Positions 51,368 through 60,709 are shown, counted from the first letter of the stretch. The stretch is 64,000 bases of DNA from Parahaliea maris (GCF_008064665.1 NZ_VRZA01000009.1:1-64000), one strand, 5' to 3'. The notes: generated by a model from the sequence alone, not told the origin. Numbers and translations: made by a program.

Positions 51368-53002
51368 ATGACCACAAATGCCCCCCCGTTCCAGAGCCGG
51401 ATCAATGCCGGGAGCGACAGCTTCGAACGCAACCGCACTGACATGCAGGCCCTGGTCGATCAGCTCGATGCCCTGTGTGCACGCTCCGCGACCCTGTCCG
51501 ACAAGGCCCGGCCCCGCTTTGAAAAACGCGGCCAGCTACTGCCGCGAGAGCGTCTCGAGCGCCTGCTCGACCCGGGCGCCCCCTTCCTCGAGCTGTGCAA
51601 CCTCACCGGCTACCTGGTGGATAGCGACGATCCCGAGGCATCCATCCCCGGCAGCAGTGCCATCTGCGGCATCGGCTTTGTCAGCGGTATACGCTGCATG
51701 GTGGTGGTGGATGACTCGGGCATCAACGCCGGCGCCATGACCGCCTTCTCCAGCAAGAAGGTCATGCGCTGCATGGACATCGCACTCGAGAAAAAGCTGC
51801 CCTTCCTGCACCTGGTGGAGAGCGCCGGGGCAGACCTGCTGCAATACCAGGTCGAAATGTGGATGGATGGCGGCGGCGTTTTCGCCCGCCTGGCCCGGCT
51901 GAGCGCAGCGGGTATTCCGGTGGTGACCGTGCTGCACGGATTGTCGGTCGCCGGCGGCGCCTACATGCCCGGACTCAGCGATTACGTGATCGGCGTGCGC
52001 GACAACGGTATGGCCGCCCTGGCCGGCCCCGCCCTGCTGAAAGCCGCGACCGGCGAAATCGCCGATAACGGCCCTCTCGGGGGCGCCGCCATGCATGCCT
52101 CCACCTCCGGGCTGGTGGAGTACCTGGCGGAGAACGACGGCCATGCACTGGCTATCTGTCGCGACGTGGTCGCCAGCCTCGGCTGGAACCGGCACTGCAG
52201 CGCGGCACCCACGCCCGGTTTCGAGGAACCGGCCTACAGCCCGGAGGAACTGCTGGGCGTGGTGCCGGTGGACTATCGCCAGCCCTACGACGCCCGGGAA
52301 GTGGTGGCGCGGCTGGTGGACGGCTCCCGCTTCCTGGACTTCAAGCCCGGCTACGGTGTTTCCCTGGTGTGCCTGCAAGCCAGCATTTTCGGGGAGCCCG
52401 TCGGCATTCTGTGCAACAACGGCCCCATCGATCCCGACGGCGCCACCAAGGCCGCGCAGTTTATCCAGCTCTGTGACCAGGCCGGTACGCCACTGCTGTT
52501 TCTGCAGAACATCACCGGCTACATGGTCGGCACGGCCTACGAGCAGGCGGGGATGATCAAGCACGGCTCGAAAATGATCCAGGCGGTCACCAATGCCCGG
52601 GTTCCCCGCATCACGCTGATGATCGGCGCCAGCTTCGGCGCCGGCAACTACGGCATGTGCGGCCAGGGCTACGACCCCGACTTCGTGCTCAGCTGGCCCA
52701 ATACCCAGATCGGCGTGATGGGTGGCGAACAGGCCGCCGGCACCATGTCGGAAGTCTTGCGCGCCGGCGCCGCCCGCAAGGGCATCGAAGTGGATGAAGC
52801 CCAACTCAAGGCACGCGAGCAGGCGGTCATAGAACACTACGACCGCCAGTCCAGCGCCTTTTACACCTCCGGTCGCATGCTCGACGACGGACTGATAGAC
52901 CCCCGCGACTCGCGCAAGGTGCTCGGCATCCTGCTGCAAACCTGCCGGGAGGCCCGCCATCGCACCACCCACCCCAACACCTTCGGTGTGGGGCGCATGT
53001 AA
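51368..53002 (+). CDS. atuC: Acyl-CoA carboxylase beta (carboxyltransferase) subunit, geranyl-CoA carboxylase type
   Basis: Transfers the carboxyl group from biotin to the gamma-methyl of a beta-methyl enoyl-CoA. About 544 residues from the ATG at 51368, chosen because the upstream in-frame start adds an unrelated stretch. Two crotonase-like halves are visible: SSAICGIGFVSGIRCMVVVDDSGINAGAM, and GEPVGILCNNGPIDPDGATKAAQFIQLCDQAG with GYMVGTAYEQAGMIKHGSKM and GASFGAGNYGMCGQGYDPDF. The length equals AtuC and LiuB (about 535). The AtuA neighbour favours geranyl-CoA over methylcrotonyl-CoA, but the two cannot be separated by eye. Confidence 0.88.
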   Translation: MTTNAPPFQSRINAGSDSFERNRTDMQALVDQLDALCARSATLSDKARPRFEKRGQLLPRERLERLLDPGAPFLELCNLTGYLVDSDDPEASIPGSSAICGIGFVSGIRCMVVVDDSGINAGAMTAFSSKKVMRCMDIALEKKLPFLHLVESAGADLLQYQVEMWMDGGGVFARLARLSAAGIPVVTVLHGLSVAGGAYMPGLSDYVIGVRDNGMAALAGPALLKAATGEIADNGPLGGAAMHASTSGLVEYLAENDGHALAICRDVVASLGWNRHCSAAPTPGFEEPAYSPEELLGVVPVDYRQPYDAREVVARLVDGSRFLDFKPGYGVSLVCLQASIFGEPVGILCNNGPIDPDGATKAAQFIQLCDQAGTPLLFLQNITGYMVGTAYEQAGMIKHGSKMIQAVTNARVPRITLMIGASFGAGNYGMCGQGYDPDFVLSWPNTQIGVMGGEQAAGTMSEVLRAGAARKGIEVDEAQLKAREQAVIEHYDRQSSAFYTSGRMLDDGLIDPRDSRKVLGILLQTCREARHRTTHPNTFGVGRM

Positions 53003-53016
53003 AAGGAGACCAGACC

Positions 53017-53847
53017 ATGCTGCCCAACGTTAGCCAACTGGAACTGGAGCACGCCCACGGCGACACCCTGACTATCTGGTTTAACCGCCCCGAGACCCGC
53101 AACGCCCTGTCACAGGACATGGCGGACGAACTGGCCGCCGTGCTCGAAGCACTGCCCCGGCAGCAGTACATCCGCTTTGTCGTGCTCCGCGGCCGCGGCG
53201 GCACCTTCTGCGCAGGGGGTGACCTGAAGCAGTTCAAGCAGGTTTTCCAGGCCGGAGACCAGGCGGAACGGGGAGACATCGTCAGTTTCAACGCGAAATT
53301 CGGTCGCCTGCTGGCTGCCGTCGAAGCGCTGCCACAGCTGTTCGTCGTGGCCATCGAAGGCGCCGCCATGGCGGGGGGCCTCGGCCTGTCATGCGTCGCC
53401 GATGTGGTACTGACCACGGCCGACGCCAAATTCGCCCTGACCGAGGTCACCCTCGGCATTCCCCCGGCACAGATCGCGCCGGTGGTGGTTCGCCGCATCG
53501 GTGCCTCCGAAGCCCGCCGGCTGCTGCTCACCGCCCAGCGTTTCGACGGTGTGGAAGCGGGCCGGCTTGGTTTTGCCCACTACGTCGAGAACAGCGCCGC
53601 TGCCCTGGACGAGCGCTTGCACGCGCTGCTGCTGCAGGCGCGCCGCGGCGCACCGGGCGCCATCGCGCTCACCAAGCAGATCATCGCTACCAGCGACAGG
53701 CTGTCACCCCGGGAGCAGGTGCAGTTTGCCGCCGAGCGCTTTGCCGATGCCCTGCTCGGTGAGGAAGCCCGGGAGGGCCTCGCCGCTTTCAGTGAAAAAC
53801 GGTCGCCCCGGTGGGCCGCCATGCCCACCTCGACAGGAGAGCAGTGA
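53017..53847 (+). CDS. atuE: Enoyl-CoA hydratase, isohexenylglutaconyl-CoA hydratase-like
   Basis: A crotonase-fold enzyme of 276 residues lying between the two carboxylase subunits, the position of the AtuE/LiuC hydratase that acts on the carboxylated product. The oxyanion motifs are GRGGTFCAGGDLKQFKQ and EGAAMAGGLGLSCVADVVL, with AKFALTEVTLGIPPAQIAPVV after them. AAGGAG precedes the ATG. It ends one base before the alpha subunit gene starts, so the two are translationally coupled. Confidence 0.88.
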   Translation: MLPNVSQLELEHAHGDTLTIWFNRPETRNALSQDMADELAAVLEALPRQQYIRFVVLRGRGGTFCAGGDLKQFKQVFQAGDQAERGDIVSFNAKFGRLLAAVEALPQLFVVAIEGAAMAGGLGLSCVADVVLTTADAKFALTEVTLGIPPAQIAPVVVRRIGASEARRLLLTAQRFDGVEAGRLGFAHYVENSAAALDERLHALLLQARRGAPGAIALTKQIIATSDRLSPREQVQFAAERFADALLGEEAREGLAAFSEKRSPRWAAMPTSTGEQ

Positions 53848-53848
53848 G

Positions 53849-55831
53849 ATGAATCGTTTCAGTAGCGTACTGGTGGCCAACCGCGGGGAGATCGCCGTCC
53901 GCGTCATCCGCACCGCCCGCGAATTGGGCTATCGCACCATCGCCGTGTATTCCGAGGCGGACGCCCTGGCCCCCCATGTGCAACTGGCGGACGAGGCGGT
54001 CCTGATCGGGCCGGCGCCCGTGAAGGACTCTTACCTGGATCCGCAACGTATTCTGGCGGCGGCACAGCAAACCCACGCCGAGGCGGTCCATCCGGGTTAC
54101 GGCTTCCTGTCGGAGAACGCCGACTTCGCCAGGGCCTGTGCGGAAGCCGGCCTGGTGTTCATCGGCCCATCCGCTGAGGCCATCGACGCCATGGGCAACA
54201 AGGGCGCCGCCAAGCGCCTGATGCTCGAGGCGGGCGTCCCCTGCATCCCCGGTTACCAGTCGCCGGAGCAGGGCGACGCCACCTTGCAGGCAGCCGCAGC
54301 CGATATCGGTGTTCCACTGATGGTAAAGGCGGCCGCGGGTGGCGGTGGCCGGGGTATGCGCCTGGTAGAGAACCTCGACGACCTGGCCACAGCCCTGGCG
54401 TCTGCCCGCTCGGAAGCGGAGAACGCCTTCGGCTCCGGGGAACTCATCCTGGAGAAGGCCGTGCAGCAACCCCGCCACGTGGAGGTACAGGTATTCGGCG
54501 ACGAGCATGGCAACGTCATTCACCTCGGCGAACGCGACTGCTCGGTGCAGCGGCGCCACCAGAAAGTCGTGGAGGAAGCGCCCTGCCCCGTATTGAGTAG
54601 CGATCAGCGCGCCGCCATGGGACGGGCCGCCGTGGAGGCCGCCCGCAGCATCGACTATATCGGTGCCGGCACGGTGGAATTCCTGCTCGGCGGTGACGGC
54701 AGCTTCTACTTCCTGGAAATGAACACCCGGCTGCAGGTGGAACACCCGGTCACCGAGCTGATTACCGGCCTCGACCTGGTGGCCCTGCAGCTGCGGATCG
54801 CCCAGGGTGAAGCACTGCCGCTGTCCCAGGATGACGTCAGCCTGAGCGGGCACGCCATCGAGGTACGGCTCTACGCCGAGGACAGCGAAAATGACTTCCT
54901 GCCCGCAGCCGGCACCGCCCAGCGCTGGCACCCGCCCTCAGGGGCTGGTGTACGCGTAGATCACGGCCTGGTGCCGGGCCAGGTCGTGTCCCCCTTCTAC
55001 GACCCGCTGGTCGCCAAACTGATCGCCAGCGGTCCGGACCGGGAAACCGCTCGTCGCCGGCTCGCCCGGGCCCTGCGCAGCACCGCACTGCTGGGGCTGC
55101 CCAACAACCGTGAATTCCTGCTGGACGTTATCGAGCACCCGGTATTCGCGGCCGGGGAAGCGACGACAGCCTTTATCGCCGAGCAGTTCCCCCAGGGCTA
55201 CCGACCACCCCGACCCACGGCCACCCATCTGTTGCTGGGCGCCTGTCTGCAATACCGGGAGCAGGCCCGGCAGGCAGGCACAGCGCGCCACAGGACCGGC
55301 ATCGGTGGCTGGAGCGGCAACCGCCGCCTCAGTACCCCCTTCGCCTATGCAGACGCTGACAAGGATGGGGGAACCTCCGTTGCGGTCGAAGAGCGCTGCG
55401 CCGACCACTACTGCCTGACACTCGCGGATACAGAGCACCGCTTGCAATGGCTGGCGGAGACCGAGCCAGGTTGCGCCAGGGTTGACCTCGACGGCCACCA
55501 GTTCGATCTCGTTTACAGCTTCCCCGGCCCCGGGGAAGTGGCCGTGCAGTGGCGGGGTCGTGCCGCGCTACTGTGCAACACCCTGTCCGCCGCACTGGCG
55601 CTGGCAGGCGACAGCGGCAGCGGCACGGTGACCGCGCCCATGCACGGTTCGGTGTTGGCCCTGAATGTCTCCGAGGGAGAACAGGTAGAGGTGGGCGCTG
55701 AACTGGCCGTCATCGAGGCCATGAAAATGGAACACCGGCTTTGCGCCGAGATCGCCGGAACAGTGTCCCGGGTCATGGTCGGCGCGGGTGAGCAGGTGGC
55801 AGCGGGCGCGGTCCTGCTGGAAATCACCTAG
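53849..55831 (+). CDS. atuF: Acyl-CoA carboxylase alpha subunit (biotin carboxylase plus biotin carrier)
   Basis: Carboxylates its own biotin with ATP and bicarbonate and presents it to the beta subunit. 660 residues, typical of AtuF/LiuD/MccA. The N-terminal biotin carboxylase starts FSSVLVANRGEIAVRVIRTARELGYRTIAVYSEAD, contains the ATP-grasp loop KAAAGGGGRGMR and the EMNTRLQVEHPVTE active-site segment. A linker domain leads to the C-terminal biotinyl domain with the biotin-accepting Lys in EAMKMEH. I take the ATG at 53849; the longer open frame to its left is another frame of the hydratase gene. Confidence 0.92.
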   Translation: MNRFSSVLVANRGEIAVRVIRTARELGYRTIAVYSEADALAPHVQLADEAVLIGPAPVKDSYLDPQRILAAAQQTHAEAVHPGYGFLSENADFARACAEAGLVFIGPSAEAIDAMGNKGAAKRLMLEAGVPCIPGYQSPEQGDATLQAAAADIGVPLMVKAAAGGGGRGMRLVENLDDLATALASARSEAENAFGSGELILEKAVQQPRHVEVQVFGDEHGNVIHLGERDCSVQRRHQKVVEEAPCPVLSSDQRAAMGRAAVEAARSIDYIGAGTVEFLLGGDGSFYFLEMNTRLQVEHPVTELITGLDLVALQLRIAQGEALPLSQDDVSLSGHAIEVRLYAEDSENDFLPAAGTAQRWHPPSGAGVRVDHGLVPGQVVSPFYDPLVAKLIASGPDRETARRRLARALRSTALLGLPNNREFLLDVIEHPVFAAGEATTAFIAEQFPQGYRPPRPTATHLLLGACLQYREQARQAGTARHRTGIGGWSGNRRLSTPFAYADADKDGGTSVAVEERCADHYCLTLADTEHRLQWLAETEPGCARVDLDGHQFDLVYSFPGPGEVAVQWRGRAALLCNTLSAALALAGDSGSGTVTAPMHGSVLALNVSEGEQVEVGAELAVIEAMKMEHRLCAEIAGTVSRVMVGAGEQVAAGAVLLEIT

Positions 55832-56056
55832 CGATCACTCCCCTTAGTAGCGCACAGAGCCAAACATTGTGAATTCGGCCACAGTTCTCCCGCTTTTTCC
55901 GGCAGCTTTTCGCCATCGACCTAGCTTTCCCTGAGCCGCCAGACACCTCGTCCGGTCCGGGGGCACCCAACACAAGGCAATGGACGGAAAAAAGTGTCGC
56001 TGTCGCCTTTTCACCTCTACGCGACGGTGCACAGTCAACTGTGAAAGGAGATCAGC

Positions 56057-57502
56057 ATGCCAGCACATCACGGAATGAACGAACTACCCGGTATGGCCCG
56101 CTACTGCCACCCCGGCCACCAACAACAAAGGGAAGAGCGCTTTGGCCGCATGCTTCCACACCTACCACCCAACTACGTCGCCGCCGACCTGTTACGGGCT
56201 ATTGGCAGCGCGGGAGGTCCGATGGATGGCGGCAGCGGCAGTAGCAGTACTCGCACCCAGACCGTGCCGGTGGGGCAGGTTATTTTCGGGCAGTTTATCG
56301 ACCATGACATTACCCTCGATGTCACCTCTAGCCTGGTGAGCAACCAGGTAGCCGACGACATTCCCAATGCCCGCACGCCGCGCCTCGACCTGGACTGCAT
56401 CTACGGCGCCGGTCCGGAAGCCCAGCCATACCTGTATGCCGGCGACGGCGCGCGCATGTTGACCGGCGCCGACGTCAGCGGCGCCACGCCGGAGGTCGCC
56501 AACGACCTGCTGCGCTCCGCCAACAACCGCGCCATGATCGGCGACCCCCGCAATGATGAAAACCGCATCGTCAGCCAGCTGCAGCTCGCCATGATCAAGT
56601 TCCACAACGCCGTATGCGACGACATGCAGGCGGCAGACCCCACGCTTACCGGTGCCCACCTGTTCGAGGAAGCAAGGCGCTACGTCACTTGGCACTACCA
56701 GTGGTGTGTGGTGTTCGACTTCCTCGTCGCCATGTGCGGCCGCCCGGTGGTGGACAGCATCCTCTGCCACGGCCGCGAGCTGTACTGCCATGTCGAGCAA
56801 CCCTATATTCCGGTGGAATTTGCCGTCGCCGCCTACCGTTTCGGCCACTCCATGGTGCCGATGAAGCTGCAGGTGCAGCAGGGCGGCAGCAGCTACGAGT
56901 TTTTCGGCGCCACCCTCGGCCTGGGGTTCACCCCCGTGGGCAGCCTCCAGGCCCTGGTGGACTGGCACGAACTGTTCGACACCCCCGAGGGCAGGGTGGT
57001 GCAGCGGGCGGAGAAACTCGACACCAAAATGGCGTCAGACCTCCTCAATCTGCCCTTCGTCACCAGTGGTGAAGCCTCACTGGCCAGTCGCAACCTGCTG
57101 CGCGGCAATGTCTTTCTGCTGCCTGCGGGCGAAGCGGTAGCCAGTGTCTGCGATCGGCCGGAAAGCGAAATCGAGCTGGTGCTGGACAAAGTCGAGGACC
57201 TCTCCGCCGCGGCCATCAGCCACGCCGGACTGAACTATCCCCCATTACACAGCGGCGCCCCCCTATGGCTCTATGTGCTGGCGGAGGCGGAGGTCATCGG
57301 CCGTGAAACCAGTGCCGGAACCTTCGACAAGGGAGAGGGTCTTGGCCCGACTGGCGCACGCATCGTGGCCGAAGTACTGATCGGTTTACTGGAGTTGGAC
57401 GAACACAGCTTCCTGGGAAGCAATCGCAACTGGGTTCCTGACCCCGCCTACGACAGCATCGGCAAGCTATTGGCAAGCACAAACTCCAGCGCGCTCCCCT
57501 GA
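56057..57502 (+). CDS. Animal-type haem peroxidase family protein
   Basis: 481 residues resembling the catalytic core of the peroxidase-cyclooxygenase superfamily. The distal motif GQFIDHDITLD places Asp82-His83-Asp84. DPRNDENRIVSQLQLAMIKFHNAV is the conserved segment after the active-site Arg region, and the proximal His is in AYRFGHSMVP near residue 264. No signal peptide is seen, so it may be cytoplasmic or leave by another route. AAGGAG stands well placed before the ATG. Bacterial members are poorly studied; possible activities are halide oxidation, fatty-acid dioxygenation or defence. It stands alone, convergent with the hydroxylase gene. Confidence 0.9.
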   Translation: MPAHHGMNELPGMARYCHPGHQQQREERFGRMLPHLPPNYVAADLLRAIGSAGGPMDGGSGSSSTRTQTVPVGQVIFGQFIDHDITLDVTSSLVSNQVADDIPNARTPRLDLDCIYGAGPEAQPYLYAGDGARMLTGADVSGATPEVANDLLRSANNRAMIGDPRNDENRIVSQLQLAMIKFHNAVCDDMQAADPTLTGAHLFEEARRYVTWHYQWCVVFDFLVAMCGRPVVDSILCHGRELYCHVEQPYIPVEFAVAAYRFGHSMVPMKLQVQQGGSSYEFFGATLGLGFTPVGSLQALVDWHELFDTPEGRVVQRAEKLDTKMASDLLNLPFVTSGEASLASRNLLRGNVFLLPAGEAVASVCDRPESEIELVLDKVEDLSAAAISHAGLNYPPLHSGAPLWLYVLAEAEVIGRETSAGTFDKGEGLGPTGARIVAEVLIGLLELDEHSFLGSNRNWVPDPAYDSIGKLLASTNSSALP

Positions 57503-57529
57503 CAATAAAAGAAATTTCAGGTGCGCGAG

Positions 57530-57556
57530 CCGTGGTGAGAGTGGCGCTCACCACGG
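57530..57556. terminator. Hairpin between convergent peroxidase and hydroxylase genes
   Basis: Perfect 10-bp stem CCGTGGTGAG/CTCACCACGG with a 7-base loop. T-runs next to it are poor on both strands, but its position between two convergent stops suits a shared terminator. Confidence 0.5.
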
Positions 57557-57571
57557 ACCTTTACCCTGCGG

Positions 57572-59317
57572 TCAGGACGCCCGGGCGTGTGCCTGCTCCG
57601 GGAGCTCTGCCGCCGCCATTTCAATCAACTCTGCCCGGTCGGGGTGTCGCACCGCATTCGCAGACATCGCCTGCAAAAGCGAGTGCCGCCACACGGCCTC
57701 ACCGTGCTCCGCTGGAAGCGCCTGCAACAACTCGTAGTGCAACAGCCACTCGTCCGGACAGTCCAAACAGTCTGTGGCCAGAGCCCGCCAGTCAATGCCC
57801 CCCCCACAGGCTGCGTCCTCGACCCGCTTGTACAGTGCCATTACAGCCTCATCCTGTACAACAACCGGCGGAGCGCTACTGGCAGGAGCATCGTACAAAC
57901 GGTAGCAATCGCGATCTGCTGTGCCACCAAATACTGAGTCAACCCGCGCCCCCACCGCCATGTCGTAACGACCCCAGGCGGGATCAAACAGCACCCTGCC
58001 GCGCAGGTCCGTGACCCGGCAATCCTCGAAGCTCAGGATCAGGTTGCGGTGCTCCTGGCGGACGATGTTTCGGAGTTCCCCGACCACGATCACCCCCGAA
58101 AGGAACTCCAGGGTTACCCGCTCTCCGATCCGGATATCGTGGGCCTTCAGCTCGTCTACTGTGTAATCCGACAGACAGCGGCTGAAGTCCTTCAACAGCC
58201 CGACCGGGGAGCCGAAGCCTTCCGGGTGGGCTTCGATACCCTGGCCATAGATTTCGCGGTCTCGCCATGCCAGCTGGGTTGGACCTTCGGTACGCAGGTA
58301 GACCGGGTTGCCCACCGCGTCACACATGACCTCGACCATGCGCCCGCTCACCTGCATGCCGGAATCAAACTGGGCGGTGCACACCGTCCCGGCCTCGATG
58401 GCCTTGCGCAGGGAATCAGCGCCACCGCGGCGGAAGCACATGCCCGCAGCGAATTCCTCCAGCACCTGGCTCAGGTGGCGACAACTCTTGGTGACGAACA
58501 GCTGCGGCTGTTCCGAAGTGATGTCATAGGGAAATTCAACCGCGTTCACAGTCAGCGGTAGTTTCGCCACCCGCTGGTCGTCCAGGCAGTGCTGGCTCTC
58601 CCCCAGGGAGGACAACAGCCCGGCGCCAAAAATGCGGTAATCGTCCACTTCGCCCACCAGGCCGTACTCGACGGTCCACCAGTGCAGGCGGGTCAGCAGG
58701 GCCGCCTCCGAAGGTGATTCCTCCCGTGCCAGCACCGCCTCCAGGTGCTCCTGGCTGCGCTGGATATCGGCCTCGGTACTCGCCGGGCACTCCTTGACGA
58801 TGGACAGCTCGCGCACGGCCTCATAGACCTCGAAGTCGTAGGCGGTGGAGATAGCCTTCATGCCCACCTCGCCGAAGCGCTGTAGGAATTCGGCGTAGTC
58901 CACGTCGACGATAAAGGGGGCATGACCCGCAGACTCGTGGACGATATCCGGCGCGGGAGTGTAGAAGATGTGATCCACGCTGCGCATATCCAGGGCAATC
59001 ACCAGAATCTTCAGGGCCTGGAATTCCATGAAAATGGCGGGGGGAATGAAGCCGTTGACCACCACCGCGCTCCAGCCGAGGGCGGCCAGGGCCTCGTTCA
59101 TTTCATCGATAGAGGGAATGTGATCGAGGGCAATGCCGGTTCGCGCCAGCCCCTCCCTGTAAACCGGGTGGGCACTGTCCTGCAGCTGGCGGGTGAGCTG
59201 GCGCATGATGAAGCGCCACACAGCCTGGTCGCGCGGTGTGTAGTGGCCGTAATCCTGGATCTGTACAAAGGGGCGCAGGTGAGCAGGCAGGCTCGCCACG
59301 ATTGACTCTTGCTTCAT
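57572..59317 (-). CDS. Aromatic amino acid hydroxylase with long C-terminal extension
   Basis: A pterin- and iron-dependent monooxygenase, probably phenylalanine to tyrosine. 581 residues from the ATG at 59317 (GGAG eight bases upstream). The catalytic domain fills the N-terminal half with the iron ligands His127 and His132 (HESAGHAPF, a variant of the usual HDLFGHVP) and Glu217 (WWTVEYGLVGEVDDYRIFGAGLLSS). Usual bacterial PhhA is about 260-300 residues; here about 280 further residues follow, including a small beta-rich part (ERVTLEFLSGVIVVGELRN) of unknown role. It follows the MarR gene by 35 bp on the same strand. Confidence 0.9.
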   Translation of the reverse strand: MKQESIVASLPAHLRPFVQIQDYGHYTPRDQAVWRFIMRQLTRQLQDSAHPVYREGLARTGIALDHIPSIDEMNEALAALGWSAVVVNGFIPPAIFMEFQALKILVIALDMRSVDHIFYTPAPDIVHESAGHAPFIVDVDYAEFLQRFGEVGMKAISTAYDFEVYEAVRELSIVKECPASTEADIQRSQEHLEAVLAREESPSEAALLTRLHWWTVEYGLVGEVDDYRIFGAGLLSSLGESQHCLDDQRVAKLPLTVNAVEFPYDITSEQPQLFVTKSCRHLSQVLEEFAAGMCFRRGGADSLRKAIEAGTVCTAQFDSGMQVSGRMVEVMCDAVGNPVYLRTEGPTQLAWRDREIYGQGIEAHPEGFGSPVGLLKDFSRCLSDYTVDELKAHDIRIGERVTLEFLSGVIVVGELRNIVRQEHRNLILSFEDCRVTDLRGRVLFDPAWGRYDMAVGARVDSVFGGTADRDCYRLYDAPASSAPPVVVQDEAVMALYKRVEDAACGGGIDWRALATDCLDCPDEWLLHYELLQALPAEHGEAVWRHSLLQAMSANAVRHPDRAELIEMAAAELPEQAHARAS

Positions 59318-59352
59318 TCCGATAACTCCGCAGGGGCCCGCAGGCCCTGTGC

Positions 59353-59802
59353 TCAATCGGACGACAGCTCCGCCAGCCTGGTATCCAGCTTGTCCAGCAG
59401 ACCAAACAGCGTGGCCTGCTCCTGCTCCGACAGGGGTGCCAGCAGGCGCTCCTCCCAGTCCAGGGCTTCGGGCACAATGCGGCGGTACAGTTCCAGGCCT
59501 GCCTCGGTCAGGGTGAGGAAGGCCGCGCGGCTGTCCCGGTCACAGGGGCGACGGTTCAGCAGCCCCTTCTCCGTCATGATGGCCACGGCGCGGGACACCC
59601 GCACCTTGTCCATGCTGGTGTGTGCCGCTATCTGCTTGGACTGCAGTTCACCGTATTCTGCCAGCGCCACCAGTGCCCGCCACTCAGGAACCGTAATCCC
59701 GAATTGCCGCACGTAGATGCGCGACAGGGACACACTGATCCGCTGGGCCAGGCTGTTGCACCGGTAGGGCAGAAACTGCTGCAGACTGAGCTTGTCATCC
59801 AT
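59353..59802 (-). CDS. MarR-family transcriptional regulator
   Basis: About 149 residues from the ATG at 59802. The winged helix-turn-helix is visible (VPEWRALVALAEYGELQSKQIAAHTSMDKVRVSRAVAIMTEKGLLNRR, then DSRAAFLTLTEAG), as in MarR/HpaR proteins. The conserved wing DxR is present. It lies immediately upstream of the aromatic amino acid hydroxylase on the same strand and is the likely regulator of it. Confidence 0.9.
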   Translation of the reverse strand: MDDKLSLQQFLPYRCNSLAQRISVSLSRIYVRQFGITVPEWRALVALAEYGELQSKQIAAHTSMDKVRVSRAVAIMTEKGLLNRRPCDRDSRAAFLTLTEAGLELYRRIVPEALDWEERLLAPLSEQEQATLFGLLDKLDTRLAELSSD

Positions 59803-59864
59803 TGTCTTCAACCATCCCCGGAGTATAGCCAGCGGCGTCACTAGTTACAATTGAAACCATGTCC

Positions 59865-60665
59865 TTACCCCACCCCGCCCCAGGCGCGGGGCATCTGCAT
59901 ATTGAGACGCTCAAGGCCACCGTTCACTCCCAGCACATCGCCGGTGACATACGCCGCGGCCGGCGAGCACAGATAAAGGGCACCCACGGCGACGTCCTCC
60001 ACCTCTCCCAGGCGGGCCATGGGTGTGAGTTCGACCATCGTGCGCTCCACTTCATCGGTGAGCACCAGATTCAACGCGTCCGTTTTGGTCGAGCCCACGG
60101 CAATGGCATTGACCCGGACCTTCGGCGCGTACTCCTGCGCCAGTTCCCGGGTGAGAAATGACATGGCCGCCTTGGCCGTGCCGTAGGCGCTGAAACAGGG
60201 CGTGGGATATCGCCCGGCAACCGAGGAGATATTCAGGATGCAACCGCTTCCAACAGACTCCACCATCAGCGGCGCACAGACACGGCTGAGCTCGTAAGCC
60301 GTACTCACGTTGAAACGGAAAGTCTGCTCAAACTCTTCGGCGCTGATCTGCGCCGCAGGTTTCGGAGGGAAGCCTCCGGCATTGTTGACGAGGATATCGA
60401 GGCGCCCGAAATGTTCCATGGCCTTCGGCCCCAGCGCACGCAGCTGGTCGAACTGCATCACATCCGCCTCGACCACCAGCGCCTCGCTGCCGAGTTCTGC
60501 CACTTCCGCGGCGACCCGGTCGAGATCGCTGCGGGTACGGGCGGCGATGACCACCCGGGCCCCCACTTCAGCAAAGGCCCGGGCACAACCTGCGCCGATA
60601 CCCTTGCCGCCACCGGTGATCAGTGCCACCTTGCCATCCAGGCGGAATTTATCCAGCAGAGCCAT
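59865..60665 (-). CDS. Short-chain dehydrogenase/reductase
   Basis: A classical SDR of 266 residues. The cofactor motif is TGGGKGIGAGCARAFAEVGA, the NNAGG motif follows, and the catalytic Ser-Tyr-Lys set is ISSVAG...SAYGTAKAAMSF. The ATG at 60665 is preferred over a GTG two codons earlier because GGAGG sits five bases before it. It lies in the leftward series M20 amidohydrolase, SDR, MarR, hydroxylase (gaps of about 44, 62 and 35 bp). The substrate is unknown; 3-oxoacyl-thioester or hydroxyacyl substrates are common for this length. Confidence 0.9.
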   Translation of the reverse strand: MALLDKFRLDGKVALITGGGKGIGAGCARAFAEVGARVVIAARTRSDLDRVAAEVAELGSEALVVEADVMQFDQLRALGPKAMEHFGRLDILVNNAGGFPPKPAAQISAEEFEQTFRFNVSTAYELSRVCAPLMVESVGSGCILNISSVAGRYPTPCFSAYGTAKAAMSFLTRELAQEYAPKVRVNAIAVGSTKTDALNLVLTDEVERTMVELTPMARLGEVEDVAVGALYLCSPAAAYVTGDVLGVNGGLERLNMQMPRAWGGVG

Positions 60666-60709
60666 CGTCACCTCCCCTCGGGGTCAGACAGGAATGTTCC
60701 CGTTGTGCG

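Noticed and set aside
53501-53848. Upstream extension of the carboxylase alpha subunit frame
   Set aside because: It overlaps the hydratase gene in another frame and has no biotin carboxylase similarity; the ATG at 53849 begins the family N-terminus.
53017-55831. Leucine degradation (liu) cluster
   Set aside because: Kept as an alternative only: AtuA is present and no HMG-CoA lyase or isovaleryl-CoA dehydrogenase-lyase set is adjacent, so the atu reading is preferred.
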